A DNA stretch of 64,000 nt from Rubrivivax sp. (lineage in GTDB: Bacteria > Pseudomonadota > Gammaproteobacteria > Burkholderiales > Burkholderiaceae_C): contig JADCGP010000015.1 in NCBI GenBank assembly GCA_020248915.1, positions 124,001-188,000 of the forward strand, read 5' to 3'. Position 1 is the first letter of the stretch. Each line of letters begins with the position of its first letter. Below the pieces are notes generated by a model, which saw only the letters and a program-made list of their open reading frames with translations, did no database searches and was not told the DNA's origin. A program made the position numbers and the translations under genes. Below are positions 51,366-59,072 of the stretch, piece by piece.

Positions 51366-51998
51366 ATGCAAATCAAGCGACAATTGGCGCCTTTAATGCA
51401 TCAGCCCGTCGCCTCCTTGCTATTCCCCGAGTACCGCCGCCGGGTGCTCGGGCTGCTGCTGCTGCGCCCGGATGAGGCGTTGCATGGCCGGGAGGTTGCG
51501 CGCCGCACGGGCTTGCCGGCCGGCACGATCACGCGTGAACTGACCAAGCTGGCCGGGGCGGGGCTGTTGCGGCGCGAGAAGCGCGGCAATCAGCAGGTCT
51601 ACAGCGCCAACACCAGTGGGCCGATCTTTGCCGAACTCGCGAGCATCCTGCGCAAGACCTCCGGCCTGGGCGACGTGCTGTCGGCAGCGCTGGTGCCGCT
51701 GGCCGGGCGGGTGAAGCTGGCCTTCGTCTTCGGCTCGGTCGCCCGGGGAGAGGAAGCGGCGGGCAGCGACATCGATGTGCTGCTGGTCGGCGAAGCCGGC
51801 TTCCGCGACGTGGTTGAGGCGCTGCATCCGGCGCAGACGACACTCGGCCGCGAGATCAATCCGAAGGTCTTCGCGCCTGACGAGTTTGCGGCGAAGGCTC
51901 GCTCGGAGCCGTTCCTGCGGGACGTGCTGTCTCGCCCCAAGATCTTCCTGATCGGAGATGCCGATGACCTTGAAGAACTTGCTGGGCATCAGCCTTGA
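51366..51998 (+). CDS. HTH-nucleotidyltransferase (MNT) protein, putative antitoxin
   Basis: The 210-residue product has a winged-helix domain (about 25-85, LLLRPDEALHGREVARRTGLPAGTITRELTKLAGAGLLRREKRGNQQVYSAN) and a minimal nucleotidyltransferase domain with KLAFVFGSVARGEEAAGSDIDVLLVG, which has the GS...DxD motif. MNT proteins of MNT-HEPN pairs neutralise the HEPN toxin, in studied cases by adenylylation. It overlaps the following HEPN-like gene. Starts at 51366 or 51396 are possible; neither has a clear ribosome-binding site. The frame is intact. Confidence 0.8.
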   Translation: MQIKRQLAPLMHQPVASLLFPEYRRRVLGLLLLRPDEALHGREVARRTGLPAGTITRELTKLAGAGLLRREKRGNQQVYSANTSGPIFAELASILRKTSGLGDVLSAALVPLAGRVKLAFVFGSVARGEEAAGSDIDVLLVGEAGFRDVVEALHPAQTTLGREINPKVFAPDEFAAKARSEPFLRDVLSRPKIFLIGDADDLEELAGHQP

Positions 51999-52353
51999 CG
52001 CGGTTCCGCCGGACCCTGCGGCCATCGGAAGGCTCCTGGCCGCCGCGCAGCGCAATCTGGCCGATCGCGGCCGGCAAGGCCATCATCCATTTGTCGATGG
52101 TGGCGGTGCAGGCCAACGGCTACCGCAGGCTGACCAGCAAGCCTGGACACCACCAGACGGCGTCCAGACCCTCACCACCAGCGTCGGTGTCGCAACAGCC
52201 CGGGTCATCGTGCTCGACGCGCTGCGCAAGCAGCGCAGCGTGTCCGACTACTCGGGCGATCTCATCCCCGATGCCGTGGCCGCCGAGTGCCTGGCCAGCG
52301 CGCAGGCCTTGCAGGGGCACGTGTTGGCCTGGCTGAAGGAGCACCGACCCTAA
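51964..52353 (+). pseudogene. Frameshifted HEPN-family partner of the MNT gene
   Basis: The frame from the ATG at 51964 is open to 52353 and begins MTLKNLLGISLDAVPPDPAAIGRLLAAAQRNLAD. The stretch from about 52062 to 52162 is meaningless in that frame. Another frame there reads KAIIHLSMVAVQANGYRRLTSKPGHHQT, the conserved HEPN-family segment, and the first frame resumes with VQTLTTSVGVATARVIVLDALRKQRSVSDYSGD. So a deletion plus frameshift near 52065 is balanced by a one-base loss near 52162. The toxin core is scrambled and probably inactive. GGAG six bases before 51964 supports that start over 51958. Confidence 0.72.
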
Positions 52354-52399
52354 CTGCTGTCGGGCTGACGCCAACATCGCCTCCGGATCCCCTCACCGC

Positions 52400-55300
52400 A
52401 TGCGCCTGCTCCAATACAAGGACCTGAACCTCCGCCGCGTCAAGGCCGCATTCGACAAGGTCAAGGCCGCCATCGAGTCCGGCGACTTCCGCTCGGCCGA
52501 CGTGAAGAAGCTCAACGCCGGGCCGTACTACCGTGCCAAGCTGGACTACGCGAACCGGCTGCTGCTGCAGTTCGCGCGCATCGACCGTCCAGAGGTGGAC
52601 GGCGGCACCGAGACCGTGTGCCTGGCCTTGGAGGTGATCGAGAACCACGCCTACGATCGCTCGCGCTTCCTGCGCGGTGCGGTGGTGGACGAGGCCCGCC
52701 TCGAGCGCGAACCGGCAGCCGACACCAGGGCCCCGGCGCTGGCCGCCGAGGCCGCGCCGCTGCGCTGGCTGGGCCCGGGCCGCACGCAGTTCGAGCTGCT
52801 GGACAAGCCCATCGTCTTCGACGAGGCGCAGGAAGAGGCCTACCGCCACCCGGCGCCGCTGGTCGTCATCGGCTCGGCCGGTTCGGGCAAGACCGCGGTC
52901 ACGTTGGCGCGGCTGCGCGACGCCGAGGGCCGGGTGCTGTACGTCACGCTGTCGGCCTACCTGGCGCAGGGCGCCCGTGCACTGCACGCAGCGCTGGGCT
53001 TCGAGAACCCGAAGCAGGAGGTCGACTTCCTCAGCTACCGCGAACTGCTCGAGACGCTGCGTGTGCCGCCCGGTCGCGAGGTGACGCTGCCGATGTTCGC
53101 CGCCTGGTGCGAGCGCCACCGCCAGACGCTGCGGCTGCTGGGCGAGCTGGATGTGCAGGCGCTGTTCGAGGAGTTCCGTGGCGTCATCGGCGCACAACCG
53201 GCGGGCCCGTTGTCGCTGGCCGACTACCTGGCGCTGGGCACGCGGCAGAGCCTGTTGAACAGCGCGCAGCGCGAGCTGGCCCATGGCCTGTTCCAGCGCT
53301 ACCGCACCTGGCTGGCTGAGACCGGGCTTCACGACAGCAACCTGGTGGCGCACGAGTGGCGCACGCAGATGGCCGAGAAGCAGCCGCCGGTCTACGACTT
53401 CGTCGTCATCGACGAGGTGCAGGACCTCACGCCGGTGCAGCTGGCCCTGGTGCTGGCACTGCTGAAGGCGCCGGGACAGTTCATCCTGTGCGGCGACAGC
53501 CACCAGATCGTGCATCCCAATTTCTTCAGCTGGGCCGCGCTGAAGAGTCTGTTCTGGCAGGGCCTGGCCGGCGATGCGGCGCAGCGTCAGCCGCTGAAGC
53601 TGTTGCAGGCCAACTTCCGCAACACGCTGGCCGTCACCGCAATCGCCAACCGGCTGCTGAAGATCAAGCAGGCGCGTTTCGGCTCGGTGGACCGCGAGAG
53701 CAACTTCCTCGTGCGCAGCACCTCGCCCGTGGCCGGCGAGGTGCGGCTGCTCGACTCGAAGGAAAGGACGCTGGCGCAGCTGGACGCAGCGACGCGGCAG
53801 TCGGTCCGCCATGCGGTGATCGTGCTGCGCGACGAGGACAAGCCCGCGGCACGCCAGGCCTTCCACACGCCGCTGGTCTTCAGCGTGCACGAGGCCAAGG
53901 GCCTGGAGTACCCGCACGTGCTGCTGTTCCGGCTGGTGTCGAGCCAGCGTCAGGCCTATGCCGAGGTGTGCGAGGGCGTCAGCGCGTCCGACCTCCAGGC
54001 CGACGACCTCGAGTACCGCCGCGCGCGCGACAAGGCCGACAAGTCGCTGGAGCTGTACAAGTTCCAGATCAATGCGCTGTACGTGGCGATGACGCGCGCG
54101 GTCGAGACGCTTACGCTGGTCGAACAGGACACGGGCCACCCGCTGCTGGAACTCCTCGGCCTGAAGGCGGGCGAGGTAACGGCGCAAGCCGCGGCGAAGT
54201 CGACGCAGGACGAGTGGGCCCAGGAAGCGCGCCGGCTCGAACTGCAGGGCAAGGCCGAGCAGGCGCAGGCCATCCGCGATGCCTTCCTGCAGCACAGGCC
54301 GGTGCCGTGGGTGCCGTGGAGCCAGGCGCTGATCGAAGACCAGTTCGCGAAGGCCTTCGACCCGCAGAACCCGAGCAGCAAGCCGCGGCAGACGGTCTTC
54401 GACTATGCGCTGTGGCATGGCCAGCACGCCTGGATCGAGTCGCTGGCTTCGGCCAGGTTCGCTCCAGCCCGTGGCCTGATGGAGGAGCATGAGTTCGCCG
54501 GCGCCGGCACCCTGCTGCCGCCACGCTACGGCATCGAAGGCTCGTGGATGGCCCGGCAGCAGCTGGTGCGCAAGACGGTCGCTGCGGTGCACCAGCGCCA
54601 CCTGCAGCCGTACCAGGCGAAGAACTTCAAGGACATCCTGCGTGCCGCTGACGTGCACGGCCCCGACCATGCCACGCCGGTGGGTGCCGCGCCGCTGATG
54701 CTCGCCGCCATGGCCGGCAATGCACCTTTGGTGGAAGCGCTGCTGGCCAAGGGCGCCGACCCCGCGCGCCGCGACGAGTTCGGCCACACGGCCTGGGACC
54801 ATGCGGTCAATCGTGCGATGCGCGAAGCCGCTTTTGCAGGCAGTGGTCTTCCGGCGCTCTTCGACCTCCTGGCACCACCAGCGCTGGACGTGCAGACCGA
54901 CGGTCGCCTCGTGCGGCTGGAACGTCACCAGGGGGAGTACTGGCTGCTCACGCTGATGCTGGCCGGGCTGAAGACGCAGTGGTCGCAGTGCGTGACTCGC
55001 CGGCTGGAGCCGTACCGCTACCTGTCGGGCTACTTCGCCGACCAGCTCCACGACGTGCTGCAGCAGTTGCCGCTCTGGTTGTGGCCCGAGGCGCGTGCCA
55101 AGCGCACCTATGTCAACCAGGTGCTTGCCCGCGCCGAGGTGAACAGCAGCTACCAGCCGGCGCGGCGTTTGTGGGTGCGCACGAAGAACGGCCACTATTT
55201 CCCGAACCCGGCAATGCAGCTGCGGGCCGGCGAGGGATGGCAGCCGGTGTACGAGCGGATGGCACTGACCTGGATCGACCGCGGCTGCGGCCGCGAGACC

Positions 55301-55435
55301 GAGCACCGGCCCAGGCCGGCGGAGTCGATCCAGTGGGCGCGCGAGGCGCTGGCGCGGGCCACTGAGCCGGAGCCGCCTGCCGCAGAACCGGAACCGCCGC
55401 CGGCAGAAGCGGACGGGCAGCAGCGGCTGTTCTGA
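52400..55435 (+). CDS. Large UvrD/Rep-like SF1 helicase with possible RelE-like N-terminus and ankyrin repeats
   Basis: The product has 1011 residues. Residues 1-95 (FRSADVKKLNAGPYYRAKLDYANRLLLQF; LALEVIENHAYDRSRFL) resemble RelE/ParE-fold toxins. The helicase has Walker A GSAGSGKT (158-165), motif II VVIDEVQDL (336-343), QANFRNT (403-409), VHEAKGLEYPHVLLF (496-510) and ALYVAMTRA (559-567). Around 765-820 is an ankyrin-like stretch (APLMLAAMAGNAPLVEALLAKGADPARRDEFGHTAWDHAV). The last 190 residues match nothing I recognise. The gene is intact and takes up most of the island. A defence role is plausible from context but unproven. Confidence 0.8.
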   Translation: MRLLQYKDLNLRRVKAAFDKVKAAIESGDFRSADVKKLNAGPYYRAKLDYANRLLLQFARIDRPEVDGGTETVCLALEVIENHAYDRSRFLRGAVVDEARLEREPAADTRAPALAAEAAPLRWLGPGRTQFELLDKPIVFDEAQEEAYRHPAPLVVIGSAGSGKTAVTLARLRDAEGRVLYVTLSAYLAQGARALHAALGFENPKQEVDFLSYRELLETLRVPPGREVTLPMFAAWCERHRQTLRLLGELDVQALFEEFRGVIGAQPAGPLSLADYLALGTRQSLLNSAQRELAHGLFQRYRTWLAETGLHDSNLVAHEWRTQMAEKQPPVYDFVVIDEVQDLTPVQLALVLALLKAPGQFILCGDSHQIVHPNFFSWAALKSLFWQGLAGDAAQRQPLKLLQANFRNTLAVTAIANRLLKIKQARFGSVDRESNFLVRSTSPVAGEVRLLDSKERTLAQLDAATRQSVRHAVIVLRDEDKPAARQAFHTPLVFSVHEAKGLEYPHVLLFRLVSSQRQAYAEVCEGVSASDLQADDLEYRRARDKADKSLELYKFQINALYVAMTRAVETLTLVEQDTGHPLLELLGLKAGEVTAQAAAKSTQDEWAQEARRLELQGKAEQAQAIRDAFLQHRPVPWVPWSQALIEDQFAKAFDPQNPSSKPRQTVFDYALWHGQHAWIESLASARFAPARGLMEEHEFAGAGTLLPPRYGIEGSWMARQQLVRKTVAAVHQRHLQPYQAKNFKDILRAADVHGPDHATPVGAAPLMLAAMAGNAPLVEALLAKGADPARRDEFGHTAWDHAVNRAMREAAFAGSGLPALFDLLAPPALDVQTDGRLVRLERHQGEYWLLTLMLAGLKTQWSQCVTRRLEPYRYLSGYFADQLHDVLQQLPLWLWPEARAKRTYVNQVLARAEVNSSYQPARRLWVRTKNGHYFPNPAMQLRAGEGWQPVYERMALTWIDRGCGRETEHRPRPAESIQWAREALARATEPEPPAAEPEPPPAEADGQQRLF

Positions 55436-55455
55436 CGCTCGGCTACCCTGGCACC

Positions 55456-55683
55456 ATGAAGATCCGCCCGATTCACACTGAAGTCGACTACCGGGCCGCG
55501 CTCGCCGGCATCTCGGCCTTGATGGAGTCCGACCCTGCTCCGGGTGCGACCGAGGGTGACCGGCTGGACATCCTGGCCACGCAGGCTCAGGCCCATGAGT
55601 CCCGGCACTTTCCGATCGATGCGCCCGAACCCCGTGTCTGGGATGCCGAGCTGCAAGTGCCAAGGTCACTGCAGCCCGCGTGA
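55456..55683 (+). CDS. Truncated COG5499-type (HigA-like) antitoxin
   Basis: The 75-residue product begins MKIRPIHTEVDYRAALAGISALMESDPAPGATEGDRLDILATQAQAHESRHFPIDAPEP, the dimerisation half of COG5499 antitoxins. After residue 60 the sequence departs from the family and ends without the helix-turn-helix that normally fills residues 65-120. No toxin gene accompanies it. It is probably a remnant left by recombination near the right end of the island. Confidence 0.68.
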   Translation: MKIRPIHTEVDYRAALAGISALMESDPAPGATEGDRLDILATQAQAHESRHFPIDAPEPRVWDAELQVPRSLQPA

Positions 55684-55797
55684 GTCCATGAAAGCCCCTG
55701 CGGTCCAGGTAGCCAGACGGGTAGCCCGAAACGCCACCCGCCTCAGACGCGAACGCAAGCCGTCGTTCCGCCTGCGACTTTCGCCGCGTTCCCCTCG

Positions 55798-55819
55798 ATA
55801 CGACATCGTGCTGCCGTAG
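55798..55819. repeat. attR-like direct repeat (copy of rng 3' end)
   Basis: This is the right copy of the 22-bp island boundary repeat. It encodes RYDIVLP and a TAG when read in the frame of the duplicated rng end. Confidence 0.75.
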
Positions 55820-55880
55820 GAGTTCGCCGGCTTCCGCCCCCGCATGACCCCAGGCCGCGGGACGACGCCCGCCCTCGGGC

Positions 55881-56603
55881 ATGCTGCGCACGATGCAACC
55901 AGCCCTGCGCCGCCATCCCGTGCGCTGGCGCGCCTTCCGGCTCGGCGCGCGCTGCGTCGTGCCGAGCCTGCCGGCCATGGCGGCGTGGGGGCTGGTGACG
56001 GGCGTGGCCATGGTCAAGGTCGGGCTCGAGCTGCTGCCGGCGCTGGGCATGACCTTCATCGTCTACTCGGGCACCTCGCAGCTGACGGTGCTGCCGCTGC
56101 TGGCGGCCGGCACCGGGGTGCTGGCGATGGCGGCCGCGGCGGCCGTGGCCAACCTGCGCTTCGTCGTCTACAGCGCGCTGCTGTCGCGCCACCTGCGGCG
56201 CGTGCCGCTCGCGCTGCGGCTGGGCACCGGCTTCTGGACCATCGACGGCCCGGTGGCGGCCTTCATGCAGCAGCAGCGCCGGGGGCCGCTGGTGCAGCGC
56301 GTCGCGTTCCTGAACGGCGCAAACGCGCTCACCGCGGCCGTGTGGTGCGGCAGCTCGGTGGCGGGCATCGCGCTGGCTGCGGTGCTGCCGCTCGGGGCTG
56401 AGCTGGCCTACATCGGGCTGCTGGCGCTGTTCGGCATCACGGTGCCGCTGCTGGCCGGACGGCCGGCCTGGGCCGCTGCCGCGGCCAGCGTGGCCGTGGC
56501 GCTGGCCGGGGCCGACTGGCCGCACCGCCTGGGCACCTTCGCGGCGGTGCTGGCCGGCGTGGCGGCGGCGCTGTGGGCCGGCCGCGGCCGGGGGCCGCGA
56601 TGA
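55881..56603 (+). CDS. azlC: AzlC family branched-chain amino acid exporter, large subunit
   Basis: This is a 240-residue membrane protein with the AzlC pattern: FRLGARCVVPSLPAMAAWGLVTGVAMVKVGL, GMTFIVYSGTSQLTVLPLLAAG and ANLRFVVYSALLSRHLRRVPLALRLG. AzlC works with AzlD to export branched-chain or related amino acids. The stop overlaps the azlD start by 4 bp. It directly follows the right end of the island. Confidence 0.9.
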   Translation: MLRTMQPALRRHPVRWRAFRLGARCVVPSLPAMAAWGLVTGVAMVKVGLELLPALGMTFIVYSGTSQLTVLPLLAAGTGVLAMAAAAAVANLRFVVYSALLSRHLRRVPLALRLGTGFWTIDGPVAAFMQQQRRGPLVQRVAFLNGANALTAAVWCGSSVAGIALAAVLPLGAELAYIGLLALFGITVPLLAGRPAWAAAAASVAVALAGADWPHRLGTFAAVLAGVAAALWAGRGRGPR

Positions 56604-56965
56604 GCGTGTCGGCAGCGGCGCTGTGGGTGCTGATCGGGCTGCTGGCGGCGGTCACGCTGGTGGCGCGCAACCTGTTCCTGGTGCTGCCGCCGCGCTGGCA
56701 GCCGCGCGGCGCGGTGGAGCAGGCGCTGCGCGTGGCGCCGCTGGCGGCGCTGCTGGCCATCACGGTGCCGGAGATCGTGCGCGACCTGCCGCTGCGCCTG
56801 GCCGCGGCGCCCGGCTGGGGCGCGGGCGCGCTGGCGGTGGCCACCGACCCGCGGCTCGCGGGTGCGCTGGCGCTGCTGCTGGTGGTGCGGCTGACGCGCA
56901 AGTCGCTCTGGGGCCTGGTCGCCGGGGCCTCGGTCTACCTGGGGCTGCTGGCGCTGGCGGGCTGA
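56600..56965 (+). CDS. azlD: AzlD family branched-chain amino acid exporter, small subunit
   Basis: This is a 121-residue hydrophobic protein with four predicted helices. The segment RNLFLVLPPRWQPRGAVEQALRVAPLAALLAITVPEIV is typical of AzlD. It is coupled to azlC by ATGA overlap. The 182-bp gap after it (56966-57147) has no recognisable feature. Confidence 0.87.
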   Translation: MSVSAAALWVLIGLLAAVTLVARNLFLVLPPRWQPRGAVEQALRVAPLAALLAITVPEIVRDLPLRLAAAPGWGAGALAVATDPRLAGALALLLVVRLTRKSLWGLVAGASVYLGLLALAG

Positions 56966-57147
56966 GGCGGCCGGCCGTTTCGGATGCCATGACTCCCTCG
57001 GCCGCCATTGGCGCCTCGGCCGCGTCGGACGACTGCTGACGACCATGGACGATTCCTGACTACCCTGGGTGCGGTCGGCGCTGCGGCGGCGAAGGCGCCC
57101 CCGCGGCGCACGCAGATCCGCCCGCCCGAGGCGCCATACTGCCAGTC

Positions 57148-58497
57148 ATGGGCCTGTCCTTCTTCACCTGCACGGTCGCCGGTCTGGGCGCGTGCCTGTC
57201 GGCTGCTGCACTGCGAGCCGTCGGCCGTTGCGGGATCGCTGCGCTGGCGGGAGTCCTGCTGCTGCAGGCGGGGGCCGGGGCGCAGGATGCGCCGGCCTTC
57301 GCTGCGCTGCCGGCGCAGCCCGCCGGCGCCTTCAAGCTGAGCGACGAGTCGCGCTTCGCCGGGCACGACTGGCAGGCCATCGAGGCGCGGACGATGCAGT
57401 GGGCCGAGCGCACGGTCGGCTCGTTCGAGGGGCGGCCGACGGGCTGGTCCGGGCGCACGGTGCGCATCCACTACCGCGCCTACGAGCACCGGCAGGAGAG
57501 CCGCGGCGGCGTGGTCGTGGTGCCCGGCTTCACCGAGGGCCTTTCGATGTACCAGGAGGTCATCCACGACCTGGTGCGCAACGGCTGGTCGGTGTACGTG
57601 CACGACCATCGCGGGCAGGGCTTCTCGACCCGGCTGCTCAACGACCCGGACGACGCGAGCAAGGGTCACCTGGACGACTTCGACCGCCTGGTCGACGACC
57701 TCGAGGGCTTCGTCGCCCTGGTGCAGGCCCGGCGTGCGGACCGAGGGGGGCCGCTGGTGGCGCTGGCGCACTCGATGGGCGGCGCGGTGGTGTCGATGCA
57801 CCTGGCGCGGCGCGGCGCGCAGACCCCGTTCGCGCGTGCCGCGCTGGTGACGCCGATGCACGAGCCGCGGGTGGCCGAGCCCGGCACCGCGTCGGCGCTG
57901 CGCCGCTGGTGCCAGGTGAGCGCCACCGGCTTGCCGGTGCCGCTGCCGTGGTTGTCGAGCCTGCGCGTGCAGGGTCCGGGCTTCGAGGCCGAGCGCGCGG
58001 CCTTCGAGACCGATCCCGAGGCGGGCCTCGCCGGCATGTCGCACAGCCAGCCGCGCATCGCGCGCCGCTGGGCCGACCGCACGGCCACCTGCGCGGGCGA
58101 GCACTGCGGCCATGCCGACGCGCGCGTGGCCGGCCCCACGCTGCGCTGGGTGGCCCAGGCCTGCCGCGGCGCCCGCGAGGCGCGCGGCCCGCAGGCCGGC
58201 GGCATCGCGGTGCCGGTGCTGCTGCTGCAGGGCGGCGAGGACACGGTGGTCGAGCCGCGGGCGCAACTCGAGTTCTGCGCCCACGTCAACGCCGGCGCGG
58301 CCGGGGGCCGCTGCACCGGGTGGAGGCTCGCCGAGGGCCGGCACGCGCTGCTGGTCGAGCGCGACGACCTGCGCAGTCCCGCGCTCGTGGCGGTGATGGA
58401 CTTCCTCGCCGGGGCGCCCCGTCCGGCCGCCGCCTGCTGCGGACCGCGGACCGCGGCCCTCTTGCTGCCGCAGCCGTGGGCGCGACCGTCGCGCTGA
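57148..58497 (+). CDS. Exported alpha/beta hydrolase, lysophospholipase-like
   Basis: This is a 449-residue protein with a signal-like N-terminus (hydrophobic to about residue 45, ending GAGAQDAPA) and an alpha/beta hydrolase domain similar to PldB/monoglyceride lipases. It shows [31 protein letters not shown], nucleophile Ser in [11 protein letters not shown], acid in [11 protein letters not shown] and catalytic His in [12 protein letters not shown]. It probably hydrolyses lysophospholipids or glycerides in the envelope. Cys residues in the lid region ([10 protein letters not shown]) may form a disulfide. Confidence 0.85.
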   Translation: MGLSFFTCTVAGLGACLSAAALRAVGRCGIAALAGVLLLQAGAGAQDAPAFAALPAQPAGAFKLSDESRFAGHDWQAIEARTMQWAERTVGSFEGRPTGWSGRTVRIHYRAYEHRQESRGGVVVVPGFTEGLSMYQEVIHDLVRNGWSVYVHDHRGQGFSTRLLNDPDDASKGHLDDFDRLVDDLEGFVALVQARRADRGGPLVALAHSMGGAVVSMHLARRGAQTPFARAALVTPMHEPRVAEPGTASALRRWCQVSATGLPVPLPWLSSLRVQGPGFEAERAAFETDPEAGLAGMSHSQPRIARRWADRTATCAGEHCGHADARVAGPTLRWVAQACRGAREARGPQAGGIAVPVLLLQGGEDTVVEPRAQLEFCAHVNAGAAGGRCTGWRLAEGRHALLVERDDLRSPALVAVMDFLAGAPRPAAACCGPRTAALLLPQPWARPSR

Positions 58498-58540
58498 CCG
58501 TCCTCCTGCAGGCGCGGGCCCCGGACCCGGGGCCCCGCGC

Positions 58541-59072
58541 TCAGCGCGGGCCTTCCGCGCCCTCGATACGGATCCGCACGCGCTCGGGATAGCCTCCGAA
58601 GCTGCCGCCGCGCAGCCCGTGGATGATGCCGGCGATCTCGCGGCCGCGCAGCACCGCGCCCACGACGACCGCCGCCGCCATCGCCGCGCCGGCCACCGGT
58701 GCCGCGGCGGCTGCTGCGGCCACGCCGGCCGCAGCGCCCGCCCCGCCGCCCACGGCCTGCGCGCGTCGCGCCGACCTCGACCGCCGCGCGCGACCCCGGC
58801 GGCACCGTGCACTCGATGCGCAGCGGCGCGCCCGTGGCGCGCACCCGCACCGTGCCCGGGGCGGTGAATTCCCAGCTCCCGGCCGGGGTGGAGGCCCGGC
58901 AGGCGAGCGTCGGTGGCCAGTCCGCAGGCATGCCCTCGAGCTCGACCGCGATCACCGCCATGGCCGGCGGCGGCGCGCTGGCGCAGCCGCCGAGCGCCCA
59001 GGCCACGGCCCAGGCCAGGGCGCAGGCCCGGCCCAGCCGTGCGGCGGCGGGCTCAGTGCGGTGCCGGCGCAT
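58541..59072 (-). pseudogene. Frameshifted small lipoprotein gene
   Basis: The first frame (from ATG 59072) gives a lipoprotein signal with lipobox LGGC, then a domain ending ECTVPPGSRAAVEVGAT. Near 58763 the sensible reading moves to another frame, which gives [28 protein letters not shown], a Gly/Ala hydrophobic stretch, and IHGLRGGSFGGYPERVRIRIEGAEGPR to the stop at 58541. The break lies in a GCGCG-rich run and amounts to one extra base; it may be a real mutation or a base-call error. The start overlaps the P450 stop by 20 bp. Confidence 0.65.

Larger units (their letters stand above)
50832..55819. mobile_element. Decayed genomic island inserted at the 3' end of rng
   Basis: The island lies between two 22-bp repeats that match at 20 positions. 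The left copy is the 3' end of rng (50832-50853) and the right copy is at 55798-55819; the identical core is ATACGACATCGTGCTG. Both encode YDIVL followed by one residue and a stop. Between them are an integrase remnant beside the left end, an MNT gene, a broken HEPN gene, a helicase and a truncated antitoxin. Codon use is less GC-extreme than outside. The right flank continues directly with azlC. With its integrase broken, the island is probably immobile. Confidence 0.8.

Noticed and set aside
55688-55819. 43-codon basic open frame ending in the att repeat (RYDIVLP)
   Set aside because: No ribosome-binding site or family; its end is explained by the duplicated rng terminus. Noted only as an att by-product.
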